DNA of 64,000 nucleotides from Dryas octopetala (GCA_963921425.1 OY992839.1:19824910-19888909), one strand, 5' to 3'; positions 11,554-22,510 are shown, counted from the first letter of the stretch. Notes: generated by a model from the letters alone, not told the origin. Numbers and translations: made by a program.

Positions 11554-13107
11554 CTACATAAAGCAAAAGAGAAGGAAGCCCTGTAAATAAATGCTCAAAT
11601 TTATTCATTGTAAATAAACAATGTCAACTTCATCTAAATTTATACATGATCTAAATTTATTTAAATTTATACATGAGCTCCACTAGAACTCTATACAACT
11701 CTTTTAGAGTGATGACTGATGAATACCCCTAAAGAGAAATTATAACTATTGAATTCAAGAGGGAAAGGATAACAAAAGAGTCTTGAATTCAATAATTAAC
11801 TCAACATAGAGTTCATCATAACTATATGACTTAGTTGACCAGAAATCTTTCTTCAACTCTTGGAGAACTAAAATTCTGAATCCATTTTGCCTCTCTAATT
11901 CCGACAAGCAAAGGATGGGGAATGACACAGTTAAACATTTCAGAAAGTGGCTAAATCTATAGTAACCCGGAAAGATGGGTATTGCTATGATTCAACTTCA
12001 ATTACAACAAATCAATCAAAACCCATAAAGGAATACAAATCAACTGAAACAGAGACCGAGACAGAGAGATCGATATTACACATATTACACAATGACATTT
12101 ATGTTGTTATTCTACAAAATGACAGAGAAAAATCATACAAATTAAGAACAGTTAATGAACAAAATTAATAATAATTAAGAACAAAAATTCCTATTAAAAA
12201 TCCTAGTTCATGAGATTAAACCAAGCAAGAAAATTTTAAAAAGAGATGACATGAAAGGAATCAACCTCAAAAAACAGACGAATCTAACCTCAAATCCCTC
12301 CAAAGTAAACCCACAAAAAAATTACAAAAAAAAGAAAAAAAAAAAGATAACAAAACACAAATTCAGCAACGTAGAGGAAATAATCAAGAACTTCATGTGA
12401 GAACCCTAGCACAGAGGAAAAACAAAAGAGTAAAGTGAGGGAAAAAGCACCTGAAAGCCCAGTGTGAGCTCAGCGAAGTCAATGGTCCAGATTAGGGTTA
12501 GGGTTTCAAGCTTTCCCAAATCTTTGTGTGATTTGGTTGGAGGATAGCATAAATCCAGTGATTTCAGAAGGCATAAACGACTGAGAGTCGACATGATAAG
12601 AAGATGTGTGCAGCCATGGCGACGGTGATGAGAAGACGAGTGCGTACATGGTGGTGAAAGGGCGACACAATGGTGGTGAGGGACGGTGATGGGTGATGGC
12701 CATAATCAGAAGAGAGAAAGAGAAAGAGTGAGCAAAGTGAGAGTGCGGGAGGTCTGGGTTTTGGGAAGAAGCAAGTCTGGGTTTGAGGGCACGAGGAGGA
12801 GGAGGTCTGTGTTCTGTCTGAGGGGTTAAAGGCGCGATGGTTTTTTTCATTAACGCGGGCGTGTATTTTGTCAAATACAAAGACCCGCAAATTTTTTTAT
12901 TTTTCTGTAACTTGTCCAACACAACGGTTTTACTTAAAACTATTGTGTTTAATAATTTAAGAAAATTCATCCGACCAAATAGCATTGGATATGATACCTT
13001 CATATAACAGTTTATTAAAATCCGTTGTGTATTAAATTAAGATAACGGACAAAATAAGAACCGTTGTCTATTGACTGTTGTCTATTTATACAATTGTAGT
13101 AGTGTGA

Positions 13108-13404
13108 TGAAGACTAATTTCCTATAGCCTTAAAATTGTCAAATCACTTCCAGAAAAATTATGAAAATTCCTCCTCTCATTTTTTAATTTAGAAAAATGA
13201 AAATAAATAAAATAATTACCAAACTCCTAAATTTCCTTTTTCAAGAATTCACTTTCACACAACTAACTCCAAATCTACGACCAAAGGTCTATGTTAGTTA
13301 AAACAAAATCAAGGAAAACTTTAATTCATTTAAACAAACCTTAAGAACAAGGTTAAGAGCTTAAGTAACAAAATTAATATAAGTCGAAAATTCACGGTGT
13401 TACA
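13108..13404 (-). mobile_element. LTR-like DNA, right part of the element split by the CACTA insertion
   Basis: The segment ends ...TTCACGGTGTTACA, so on the minus strand it starts TGTAACACCGTGAATTTTCG. That is a typical gypsy LTR start. It is separated from 5160-6685 by the CACTA element. Confidence 0.4.
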
Positions 13405-14091
13405 TCGGTGGTCTCGGCTTGGCCGGGTTCGCTGGCGAGCACCGCCAGACTGAGAAACCGAGAGACAGCTAGTGCAAAGAGAGTCGAGGAAAGAGAACAG
13501 AGAAGAGAGAAAAGAGAAAAAATAGGGAGGTCTGGGTTTGTTCGTGAGTGAGAGAGAATCAGAATAAATTCTGATTTGGGCCCTTTTAGAAAAAATCCTT
13601 AGGGTGTGAAAAGACAAATTTGCCCCTACACTTTAATTGTCCGTAAAACTCAAACCGCAACTCCGATTAACGACCGTTCACGCCTATGCGTTCGTGAATT
13701 CGAGACCTTTCCAATAAGCCCAAACTCAAAGTCAAAGACCCAATAAACCACAAAGTCAATCTTTTTGTCAAACTAATTTTAAAACAAAATTTTAAAATTA
13801 ACCCAAAACCTTTTATTTCTCAAATCAATTCCCAAAATCTTTAAAATACTTTTCAAAATAAAACTTGAAAAAATACGGGTTCTCACAATTTAAAACAAAA
13901 CATTTTAAACCCGATAAACTTTAAATAATTTTAAATCAATTTCGGTGAAAACGTCGATTGCATTCTCAAAAACTTCCAAAATAATTTAGTAAAATTTCCG
14001 AGGTCGTACAACCCAACTTCTTTAAAGCCTTTTAAAACCAAAGTGAAATAAACACTCAAATTTCTAGTGAAATTTGGGTCGGGTCGTTACA
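13405..14091 (-). mobile_element. Gypsy-type LTR fragment (TGTAACGACCCGAC start)
   Basis: Read on the minus strand it starts TGTAACGACCCGACCCAAAT at 14091, the same opening as the solo LTR at 46121. Its segment 13620-13890 is similar to 24010-24310, showing a dispersed family. The end at 13405 abuts another LTR start, suggesting truncation by an insertion. Confidence 0.55.
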
Positions 14092-14119
14092 GGAGGAATG
14101 AGTGAGAATTGCTGGAATG

Positions 14120-14126
14120 AGTGAGA

Positions 14127-14168
<42 letters not shown>

Positions 14169-14687
14169 GAGAGAGAGTGAGTGAAAGAGAAGGAGTGAGA
14201 AAAAGGGAGAGAGTGAAACAAAACCTCCTCCCCCGAGGGGTTGGAACTGTGACACGGATGGGGTGGGGGGAGCTGTTGGGGTGGCAGAGAGAAAGAGAGG
14301 AGAGGCAGAGAGAGATGAGAGAGAAAGTGAAGCAGAGAGAGGAGAGGGGCGCGGCTGGGTGGTGGGGGGAATGATGGGTCGGCATGGTGGAGGTGACGGC
14401 TGGTGGAGGTATCAGAGGTGGAGAAGTTTTATTGATTTTATTTATTTTTATTCAATTCATCTTTTTTTAAAAGTTTTATTGATTTTTTTATTAATTTTTG
14501 TCCATGTAGCTATTTTTAAAAGCCAAGTCAATGCGCCACTCCAACGCCACGTCAGCAGTTAACATATTTTTAATGGCTAGAGTAACAGAGGTAGTCAATT
14601 GACGAGATATTGAAGTTGATGTACTCTTATGCAACTTTTTGAAATTGTATAAGTTGGGTATAATTGAGGTATTTAAATGTAATTAGC
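14120..14687. repeat. GA microsatellite and lone Mutator-like terminal repeat
   Basis: A (GA)n-rich tract occupies about 14125-14340. At 14530-14687 the sequence matches the right-hand terminal repeat type of the Pack-MULE at 19393-20907: ACGTCAGCAGTTAAC..., then TTGAGGTA...TAATTAGCCC. The reverse complement starts GGGCTAATTACATTTAAATA. No partner end was found. Confidence 0.45.
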
Positions 14688-14815
14688 CCATAAAAATAAT
14701 ATCATTAAAAAGGAAAAAAAAATAAACAAACTCGTAACCCTTCCTCCATCCCCACCCTCTCTACCCTCACTTGCAGACAGTCTACATTCCGGCAACTTCT
14801 CTTCGCCAGTCCAGC

Positions 14816-14887
<72 letters not shown>

Positions 14888-14970
14888 CCACTTGCGACAT
14901 ATATTCAAATTCCCATTCTCTTTTTTCTTTTTTCCAAATGAAACACATACAAACCCATTCAAACAAACGA

Positions 14971-15318
14971 AATCAAGAGCCCATAAGTTTTAATCGGTGC
15001 TAGACCCAAAGATTACACTTTGAACATCCCAAAATGGACCTAGTTTGTGCCTTGTATTAACAAAAAAGACTTTGGGTGATGGCTAAGCTTCCATTCTTAT
15101 GAACATTGACATAATATTGCTTGATTCCCTTAAGGATAAGCTCAAATCAAGAGCCCATAAGTTTTAATCGGTGCTAGACCCAAAGATTACACTTTGAACA
15201 TCCCAAAATGGACCTAGTTTGTGCCTTGTATTAACAAAAAAGACTTTGGGTGATGGCTAAGCTTCCATTCTTATGAACATTGACATAATATTGCTTGATT
15301 CCCTTAAGGGTAAGCTCA
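14971..15318. repeat. Near-perfect 174-bp tandem duplication
   Basis: The block 14971-15144 is repeated at 15145-15318 with almost no change. It duplicates part of the eIF4A-like fragment, so it arose after or during capture. Confidence 0.9.
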
Positions 15319-15412
15319 TCATGCTTTACCAATATCCTCACAGGTTTGTTCATTAACTTCCTTGTGATTTCAAGGGCTTTTGGTGGCATTGTAGCAGAGA
15401 TTGAGAACACCC
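14971..15412 (-). pseudogene. eIF4A (DEAD-box RNA helicase) fragment
   Basis: The minus strand encodes [20 protein letters not shown], then [20 protein letters not shown]. These match the segment of translation initiation factor eIF4A from the SAT motif (helicase motif III) into the start of the second RecA domain. After YYVNV the frame is broken. An internal deletion jumps to LAITQS, and a frame change is needed to read FFVNTRHK, the equivalent of eIF4A's IFVNTRRKV. The piece is then tandemly duplicated. It covers roughly 70 of about 410 residues and cannot make a helicase. It is a captured, decayed gene fragment. Confidence 0.7.
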
Positions 15413-15643
15413 CAACCTGAACTTTTGATGGAAAAAGTTGGAAAATATCATAAAACTGATGAACAAAAAATTGATGTTAGAACATTGAAGGGCAAAAGGG
15501 CATTTAAACTTCCCAAAGATTGCATCACACTTTTGGACCCAGAGAGTGGGGTCATTGGATCTGCGAAGAGATGTCGCAGGAACCCAGACGGCCCGCTGGT
15601 GAGGGTGGAGAAGGAGGAGGGGTTACGTGTTGAGTTTTTTTTT

Positions 15644-16809
15644 GGCTTTTTATCATGTAATCCACCTGAACTTTGACCCGTTATTCACTTCATCATCTAA
15701 TAAATTTTTTAACTCGATGTGGCACCTTAATTTTAAAAAAATTTCAATGTGAGACCTTCGTCCAATTCCGTCACATTTTGCGTTTAAAATGAGGGTTTGG
15801 TCTTTCTATGTTAATTTACTATTCATCATCTTCAACCTCAAGCCCCAGGTTTTCCATTTTTTATCTCAAATTTACCTCTACTTTTGACCCATCAAATCTC
15901 CACCAAAATCAACAATCTTATACTCATTTTAATCATCCGTATAAAATTAACTCCGAGTTTAAACTGAACAAGAATCATCTTAACCAAATTGATTTTGAAT
16001 ATACTCATCTTATACTCAACAATCTTAGGCTACTCGACACTGCCACATAAAAATAATCCAACAAAATTGTAGATTTTTCAAATTTCATCGAAATTCAATT
16101 TCCTTGAAATTGATCATCACCCAAAGTTAGTTTCGTAGGCTACTAGAACATGTGTATAGCTTTCAAATCAATCATCCAACCTCAAACCAACTTAGAAATA
16201 AAGAACATAAAAAGCCTCATTTTGATTTTGATTTCATAGTTTTGGGGTTTATGTTCTTGATAAAGATTTTGATTTGTAGGTTGGTTTGAGGTGAATGATT
16301 GATTTGAAAGCTATACACATTTTCTAGTAATCTAAGAAACTAATTTGGGATGGTGACTTTGAAGGAAATTGAAGTTGGGTGAAATTTGGAAATTAAATCT
16401 ACAATTTTTTTGAAAAATTTGGCAGTTTCGGGTAGTCTACTTTGTGACCAATTATCTCGAGTTTTATAGTCCTTTTTGAATTATTTTTATATGATTGTAA
16501 AGAGAAGATTCATAGCTTCAAAATGAGTATAGGATTGCTGATTTTTGTGGAGATTTGATCAGTCAAAAGTAGGGGTGAAGTTGAGATAAAAACTAGAATA
16601 CATGAGGCTTGAGATTGAAGATGATGAACAATAAATTAACATAGAAAAACCAAAATACTCTCATTTTTAAACGGAAAATGTGACGAAATTGGATGGAGGT
16701 CTCACATTAAAATTTTTTTAAAATTGAGGTGCCACATCGAGTCAAAAAAAATTTATTAGGTGGTGAAGTGAAAAAACGGGTCCAAGTTTAGATGGGTAAT
16801 TTGAAAAGT
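15644..16809. mobile_element. Large foldback element (about 1.16 kb near-palindrome)
   Basis: The left half (TAATCCACCTGAACTTTGAC...ACTCGATGTGGCACCTTAAT) and the right half (ATTGAGGTGCCACATCGAGT...CGGGTCCAAGTTTAGATGGG) are inverted copies over more than 500 bp. They meet near 16205-16250 around TAAAGAACATAAA/TTTATGTTCTT. No transposase is present. A target duplication is obscured by flanking poly(T). It is likely a Mutator-type or foldback MITE. Confidence 0.7.
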
Positions 16810-16829
16810 TTTTTTTTTTTTGCACACGT

Positions 16830-17900
16830 GCCTTTTAAAAAGAGTGCTTATATTCTCACCCCTTGTCTTATTTTTTCACTCACTTTATTTTTATATCCCT
16901 CATTAAATGTGAGAAAAAAAATATTAAAACACTATGCACACCCCTCATTATTCATATAATATCATTTGATATACCAATTGAAACACCCACTCAATAAACA
17001 CTCTTTCCACTCACCCATTTTTTTTCTTAATTTCTTTCGTCCAAAATCTCTCCAATTATATATGACATCATTGATCAAATATCTCGTGTTCTCCAAGGTT
17101 ACCCCAAGATGCTGACATGCCTAGTTCACTATGAGCATCAAGTAATATGCATTATTGTCATTATAGATAGTATATACACGAAATTTATTTATTTTTGGCC
17201 AAAATATACACGAAAAAATTAGAGCTAATTACATATTACTTTTTCACCCTTTGATATTCCTTATTATAGTTTTTCTTTTATGTTTGTAAACTACTTGCAA
17301 ATGATGTGGCGAGGGATCCAATTTTTGTCCTCTCTTGACAAAGGATAAAACTTTGTCTTTACTAATACGGTACTCCCTTTTCTTAATTTTTCTCATGCCT
17401 ATTAATAATAAAAAAAATTAAATGAAATAAATATTATTTATTTTACATGTCCAGGCTCGCATATCCAGGCAATCATTACCAAGATGTGCTAAATAAGATC
17501 AAGTCTGATCTATTCCTCATCAAGATTGGATTGAAAATGAGGTCCTACTAAAAAAAAAGAATTGAAAGCATCTCACACAAAGAATTGTTTTGCTTACCTT
17601 TTCACTAGGTGAATTCTCTTCGACGTCAATTTGATTGTCCATCATCCAAAAACAGTATAAATAAAGGAATAATGATATGAAAAAGAAGATAAAAAGGTTT
17701 CAGGGTTTACGAATTTTAGGTTGTTGTAAAGAGGTGGATGAGTAAGTAGGAGTGGGTAGAGTAGATTGATTTCTTTTTTTATAGTCAAGTCCTTAGAGGT
17801 CATTTTACAAACGGATAAATTTATCATTATATTTTTCATTAAAATATGGGTGAAAAAATAAAACAGGGAGTGAGAATAAAACCACTGTTTAAAAAAGGCC
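16830..17900. mobile_element. Inverted-repeat element with a captured 5' exon
   Basis: The ends are inverted: left GCCTTTTAAAAAGAGTGCTTATATTCTCACCC..., right (reverse complement) GGCCTTTTTTAAACAGTGGTTTTATTCTCACTC.... The interior has an exon-like piece at 17598-17645. Another coding-looking stretch lies on the plus strand near 17458-17545. The target duplication is not resolved. Confidence 0.5.
17598..17645 (-). pseudogene. Candidate captured first exon (16 codons)
   Basis: On the minus strand ATGATGGACAATC opens a frame encoding MMDNQIDVEENSPSEK. It ends exactly at a strong donor, AAAAG|GTAAGC. The gene of origin is not recognised. Its place inside an inverted-repeat element suggests capture of the 5' end of a gene. 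Confidence 0.35.
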
Positions 17901-18097
17901 GGATCAAACACTTAATAATGGCCACGTCAGCAATTAACAATTATTTTGACGAAACGTGTAATAAGGTATGAAATTGCCAAAAAATAAAAGTTCAGGTATC
18001 AATTTACAACTTTTTAAAATTGAAGTATTAACTTGAAAAATATGGTATAATTGAGGTACTAAAATTTGATTCGCTAAAGTTTTGGACACTCAGAAAA

Positions 18098-18451
18098 CTA
18101 AAGGAGGAAATGCCTTTTTTCAAAAGAATTATACTTGTATGGCTTGCCTTCCTCGTATATGGTGTGGCGATTTTGAGAAATCAACGGCTTAATCACGCTG
18201 GATTTGGCCATTTTGAGGCGATTCTCCCACTTGTTCTTGGCGAGGAGTCTAATGTCCATGTCAATTGAATCGGACTCGAGGATGGTGACGAGTTGACAAA
18301 TCAGATCGTCGGAGTTCTCCGAGGTGCAAGCAATCAGAAACCTCCGACTTTGAGACGACTCCATTTGGAACTCTCCGGATCTGTCACTATTAGAGTCACT
18401 GAAAGCAGTGGATTTGTCGCTGTTACTCAAATCACTGAAGTTCCCCCCCAT
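18098..18451 (-). pseudogene. ARM-repeat / PUB4-like protein fragment
   Basis: A 117-residue frame from an ATG at 18451. It carries DSNSDRSGEFQ, SSQSRRFLIACTSENSDDLI, QLVTILESDSID, IRLLAKNKWENRLKMAKS and IKPLIS. This is the N-terminal and first Armadillo-repeat pattern of plant ARM proteins related to the U-box E3 ligase PUB4/At3g01400 group. The usual linker between the SIDxQ and MEIRLLAKNK segments is shortened. After about residue 90 the similarity stops and the frame ends, whereas family members have several ARM repeats. Upstream DNA (18452-18670) looks like a real leader with a GA-rich stretch. I call it a truncated copy. Whether a transposon carries it is unclear. Confidence 0.6.
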
Positions 18452-18669
18452 ATAATTAAAATTCGCCTAATATATGGATGAAATTCTCAGCTCCCACAGC
18501 ATGAAATCCTCTCCTTCAATCACTCGAAAACGATGAAATTCTGTAATTGGAAAAATTGAATCCAAAAGTGAGAGCTTATACGGGTTGGGGTTTTTTGTGG
18601 CTTAGAATTAGATGAAAGGAGTACTCTTTCTAGAGAGAAGGAGAGAGCGATGAGAGAGAGAGAGTAGTA

Positions 18670-19204
18670 GAAAATAATAGATTGTCCTTGAGTTAATATT
18701 TTATTTGACTGGATTTCAACATAAAAATCTTTTAAAAACTGGACTTAGGAGTAATTTATTAAAACTTTAATGCTCTTCCCGTGAATATCTCCCCCTCTTT
18801 CTTCTATTTCTACTACACACGAGTTTGTGCAAATTCGCTCCTTTGTATTTTTTGTTCTACTATTGTACAAAAGCTCCCTTCTAGGCTCCTTTTAGTGTCT
18901 ATAGGAATTTCGTCTATTTGTGCTTGTTCTGTTGGTATATAAAGGCTCCCTTGATATGTTAATATGTTATTTTCTTGTTAGTTTGTGAAGTTACGCTAGA
19001 CTAATTATATTACTGGTCAGTGACTTAGTTGGAGCTTTACTTGGATATCCCGTGGAGGATATGGATTTTTCTGTCCATGCTTGCTTGCATATGTAGATGG
19101 ATATGATGTTTTTTAATATCGTTTAAGTGTTTTTTTTTTTTAATTTATTGTTGCATGCAAATATATGTGATGCTTCTTGATGTTGTTTGAAGCATTTAAG
19201 AAGA
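18670..19204. other. Intergenic, no gene seen
   Basis: AT-rich sequence without a supportable feature. Confidence 0.4.
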
Positions 19205-19325
19205 AAATTACGCAGTAAACAGTGCGCGCGATGAACAGTACACACGTGAACAGTGACATATGAACCGTGCACGTGAATAGTGACGGTAAACATCATTGCA
19301 TGAACCGTAATGGGTGAACAGTAGC
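19205..19325. repeat. GTGAACAGTGCACGTGAACAG-type degenerate minisatellite
   Basis: Repeats of (A)TGAACAGT/GAACCGT interspersed with ACGTG run for about 120 bp. No coding signal. Confidence 0.65.
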
Positions 19326-19392
19326 GAGCTTTTTTACATTTGGCTTGGAGTTTAAGTCTTGTTCTAGTTGGGTTTAGGCTTAATAATCTTTT

Positions 19393-20907
19393 GGGCAAAT
19401 TACACAAAAGTACCTAAACTAACCACCCTATATTGCTTGAGTACCCCAATTAAAAAAAGTTGCTCGTAGGTACCTCAATTACTGATTTTGCACACCCCAC
19501 CTCCGTCAACTTTTCCGTCTGAAAACCGTTAACTGGCTACGTGGCGCGCTGACATGGTTTTAAAAAAATGCCATGTGGATAAAAAAATAATAAAAAATTA
19601 AATAAACTTAAAAAAACTGAAATAATGATTAAGAAAACTAAAAAAAATAAAAAACCCAATAATTAAATTAATAAAAAAAAAGAGCTGAGAAGAATCCAGC
19701 AACCTGTATCCCCGATCCTTCCTCCCTCCGTCTCCCCCTGTCGGCCACCCAACCCACCCACCTCCCTCCTTCCCCCTCTACGGCCACCAGCTCCACCCCT
19801 CCCTTTCCCTTCCCTACCACCTTCACTGTAGATCGCGTCGGCCACCCAACCAGCATCGAGCCCTCCTCCCTCTTCTTCTTCTTATTCTGCAAACACCTCC
19901 AACCATGGCTGCAAATCGAAAGGACCAGATTGAAGTCCGAGAACTGAATCTAGCCCCGCCCCTCTCCTCCCCTCCCCGCCCAGCCAAGCCCCCTCACCAA
20001 GCCCCAGCCCCAGCCTCGCCTTGCCAAGAAAACCCAGAAGAAGATCAAGAAGATGCACTTTCTCTTTGTGATCTCCCACTTCACAATGACACTGACCAAC
20101 AACAAAACCCAACCTCTCCTTCTGACCCATCAGACTTCTTCGAATTCTCCACAGACCCAAATGGGTATTCACCCATTGACACCGTTCTTTTCTACGAAAA
20201 ATCCATCCCTTACGCAGGACCCATTTCCATTCCGACCCGAAAGCCTCAAATCAACGACCCATTTTGCTCCAGATCCGAATCTTTGAGATTTTCACACACC
20301 TTCAATTCTCACCAGCTAGTTCCGACTCTCTCCGGTCGCCGTTGAGCAATTCGCGGAAGCACAAGGCGTTGATGAGGGGGTGCAGCAATGGGGTGGGGAG
20401 GGGATGGGCAGAAAGTAGAGAGGAAGAGAGAGAAATTGACAGAGGAAGAGAGAGAAAAAGAGGAATGGAGGGAGAGATGAAGAGAGAGGGGGTGGGTCGG
20501 CGGCGTGGTGGCTGGGGTAGGCGGCAAGGTGGCTGGGGTCGGAGGGGTGGGTGGCTGGGTTGGGTGGGTCTCGGAGGGAGGGGTGGGAGGCGGAGGGAGG
20601 CTGTAAGCTAGCCTGCAACTCCATTTTTTTTCTTTATTTTTTTGTTTTTTTGTTTTTTTGAGTTTTTAATTTTTTTAGTCTTTTTAAATAATTATTTTAT
20701 TTTTTATTATTTTTTTATCCACGTGGCATTTTTTTAAAACCATGTCAGCGCACCACGTAAGCAGTTAACGGTTTTTAGACGGAAAAGTTGACGGAGGTAC
20801 CTGTGTGTGCAAAATCAGTAGTTAAGGTACCTCTGAGCAACTTTTTTTTATTGGGGTACTCAAGTGAACAAGGGTGGTTAGTTGAGGTACTTTTGTGTAA
20901 TTTGCCC
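19393..20907. mobile_element. Pack-MULE (1515 bp, 9-bp TSD)
   Basis: Terminal inverted repeats of about 190 bp: the left starts GGGCAAATTACACAAAAGTA and the right is its inverse, ending TTGTGTAATTTGCCC. An identical 9-bp repeat TAATCTTTT flanks it at 19384-19392 and 20908-20916. Both terminal repeats contain the ACGTGGC and AACGGTTTT-type internal motif. There is no transposase; the interior carries gene-like sequence (19905-20345) and purine-rich filler. These are the defining features of a Pack-MULE. Confidence 0.88.
19905..20345 (+). pseudogene. Gene fragment captured by the Pack-MULE
   Basis: A 146-codon open frame starts at ATG 19905, after a leader-like C/T-rich tract, and stops at 20345. 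It is rich in Pro and Ser at the N-terminus. It contains DALSLCDLPL, DFFEFSTDPNGYSPIDTVLF, EKSIPYAG and RSESLRFSH. The pattern of a short acidic segment, FFEF, an aliphatic/aromatic stretch and a Ser/Arg stretch recalls uncharacterised plant proteins, but I cannot name a family with confidence. It may be transcribed from the captured promoter region. After the stop the sequence becomes purine-rich repeats, so it is probably 3'-truncated. Confidence 0.45.
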
Positions 20908-21233
20908 TAATCTTTTTTATTTTGGGGTGTAATTTAAAGCACCCTTATAATAATCAGTTGAGAGTAAATTACATATTAACATAATAATTTCGAAAAAAAG
21001 GCCTATATTTTTTTATTTTTTTTAACAGGGCCACCCAAATGTCAGGGACGACCCTATTAATTGAGTTGTTGTTTGCTAAGCTTCATAATAGTGTCGAATT
21101 TATGGGTACTGAGAATCTTTGATACTAAATGTTATGGTTCGTTATTGTTACTAATTTACTATTAAAATGCAAAGAATTAAATTATAGATGTGACTTTATA
21201 AACTTAATTTGTTTTAGGATTAATTACTTGTAG
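20908..21233. other. Intergenic, no gene seen
   Basis: AT-rich DNA between two transposons; nothing else is visible. Confidence 0.4.
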
Positions 21234-21650
21234 GCTTTATTACACTTTACCCACTGAACTTTGGGGTCAATTTCATTTCACCACCTAAAGCAAATTGTGC
21301 CAGATTACCATATGAATTATAAATTTGTTGCAACTTACCACCTCTGACTCATTTTGTCTAAACTTTTGTTGAAAATAAGAGTGTTTTGGTTTTTTTGAGT
21401 TAGTTTTTCATTGTGTCAAAGCGGGGAAAGTGTAAAAAAAAAAAAAATATTATTATTTTTTTTTTCTAAAACAAGAACTTGAAAAAGACCAAAATACCTT
21501 TATTTTTAACAAAACGTTAGACAAAATGAGTCAAAGATAGTACATTGCAACAATTTTTTAATTCAGGTGGTAAATTAATACAATTTTTTTTTAGGTGGGT
21601 GGTGAAATGAAATTGACCCAAAGTTCAGGTAGGTAACATATAAAAAAACC
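21234..21650. mobile_element. MITE-like inverted repeat (about 417 bp)
   Basis: The left (GGCTTTATTACACTTTACCC...CTGAACTTTGGGGTCAATTT) and the reverse complement of the right (GGTTTTTTTATATGTTACCT...CTGAACTTTGGGTCAATTTC) are inverted repeats of more than 150 bp. Flanking TTACTTGTA and TTATTTGTT agree at 7 of 9 positions, a possible decayed 9-bp target duplication. Confidence 0.6.
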
Positions 21651-21657
21651 TTATTTG

Positions 21658-22510
21658 TTAGACCTGGCAAATAGGTCGTGTTTTACGGGTTCGGGTCAAA
21701 CACGACACGACCCGTTAAGTTTAACGGGTGATAAAAACACCAACATGAACATGATCCGATTATAAAGGGGTGAACACGACACGATCCGTTTTATCCTTTA
21801 AAAAAATTAATATTTTTTAAACAAAATTATAATTAATATATATCTTACAGTACTCCAAAAATTTCTACCTAAAAAAAAGTAGAAAAATCGAGATACATAC
21901 CTAGAACTAGAAAAGTCAAAAAGCTTTCCAATATTAGAGACGATAAAAACAGCAAAAAAAAAAAAAAAAAAAGAATAGCCAATTCTTGAGCCTTCTTGAG
22001 CAACCCAGCACATCTATTTGAGAATGTGACTTGTCTGCTATTAGCATTCTCAATCCTGTTGAATTGTTGATCTCAATCTTCCCCCTATGGGCCCTACCCA
22101 TTTCCTCTCTCTCACAATCCCTCAAGCCCCAAATGCTCTTCCCAAACAGTTAATTATAATTAGGTCTAATTTTAAAGGGTCATTCGGAATAAAACCATAT
22201 AGAAATTTAGATTTATATTTAAATCCAATTTTTTAGACTAAGGTCCAAAAAATAGACTTTTTAAAAATTTTGACTCATTTTATCTCTTAAAATTAAGATA
22301 ATTAATATGAATTAATTTATGAAAGATAATATCCATTAGGACTTTTTTAATTTTTACATTTTTTAATTAAAACATTCAAGATTATCTTGTTTTTATGTTT
22401 TATAATTTAAAATAATAAAAGATAATATCTATTTAAATTATACAAATATAAAAAAATACATTAACCCACAAAATCGAAAATAATCAAACAAGTAAAAAAA
22501 AGTATACATA
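21658..22510. repeat. Truncated TAGACCTGGCAA-type repeat, then AT-rich DNA
   Basis: It starts TAGACCTGGCAAATAGGTCG, followed by alternating ACGGGT/CACGACACGACCCG motifs to about 21800. This is the look of a degraded hAT-type end, with no partner terminus found. The remainder to 22510 is AT-rich and holds no visible gene. Confidence 0.35.

Larger units (their letters stand above)
6686..13104. mobile_element. Non-autonomous CACTA element with captured gene pieces (6419 bp)
   Basis: The left end starts CACTACTACAAAATAGC and the right end reads ...GTAGTAGTG, its inverted match. The flanks carry a 3-bp TGA duplication (6683-6685 and 13105-13107), as expected for CACTA/EnSpm transposons. Subterminal regions are packed with ACAACGG/CCGTTGT repeats in both orientations (about 6705-7440 and 12915-13090). 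I see no transposase in the interior, so movement would need a transposase from elsewhere. The interior holds exon-like pieces on the minus strand with splice sites (see 10417-10572 and 11225-11553). A further open segment at 8971-9168 has its 3' part partly duplicated at about 8860-8945. A leader-like stretch lies at 12400-12860. It is inserted in LTR-like DNA. Confidence 0.88.
14700..15640. mobile_element. Inverted-repeat element carrying an eIF4A gene piece
   Basis: The left end (about 14726-14820) carries CTCGTAACCC, then CTTCTCTTCGCCAG and CCAGCGGGCT. The right end (about 15560-15640) is its inverted counterpart: GCGAAGAGATGTCGCAGG, GGCCCGCTGGTGAGGGTGG, GGGGTTACGTGTTGAG. Between them lie a (CT)n run (14819-14886) and a helicase fragment. 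This arrangement is typical of Pack-MULE-like capture, but no clean 9-bp target duplication was found. Confidence 0.5.

Noticed and set aside
14056-14385. Ser/Leu or Arg/Glu repeat frames over GA/CT microsatellites (also at 14673-14966, 23572-23871, 46203-46853)
   Set aside because: Dinucleotide repeats translate as SLSL or ERER in open frames; these are artefacts of simple repeats.
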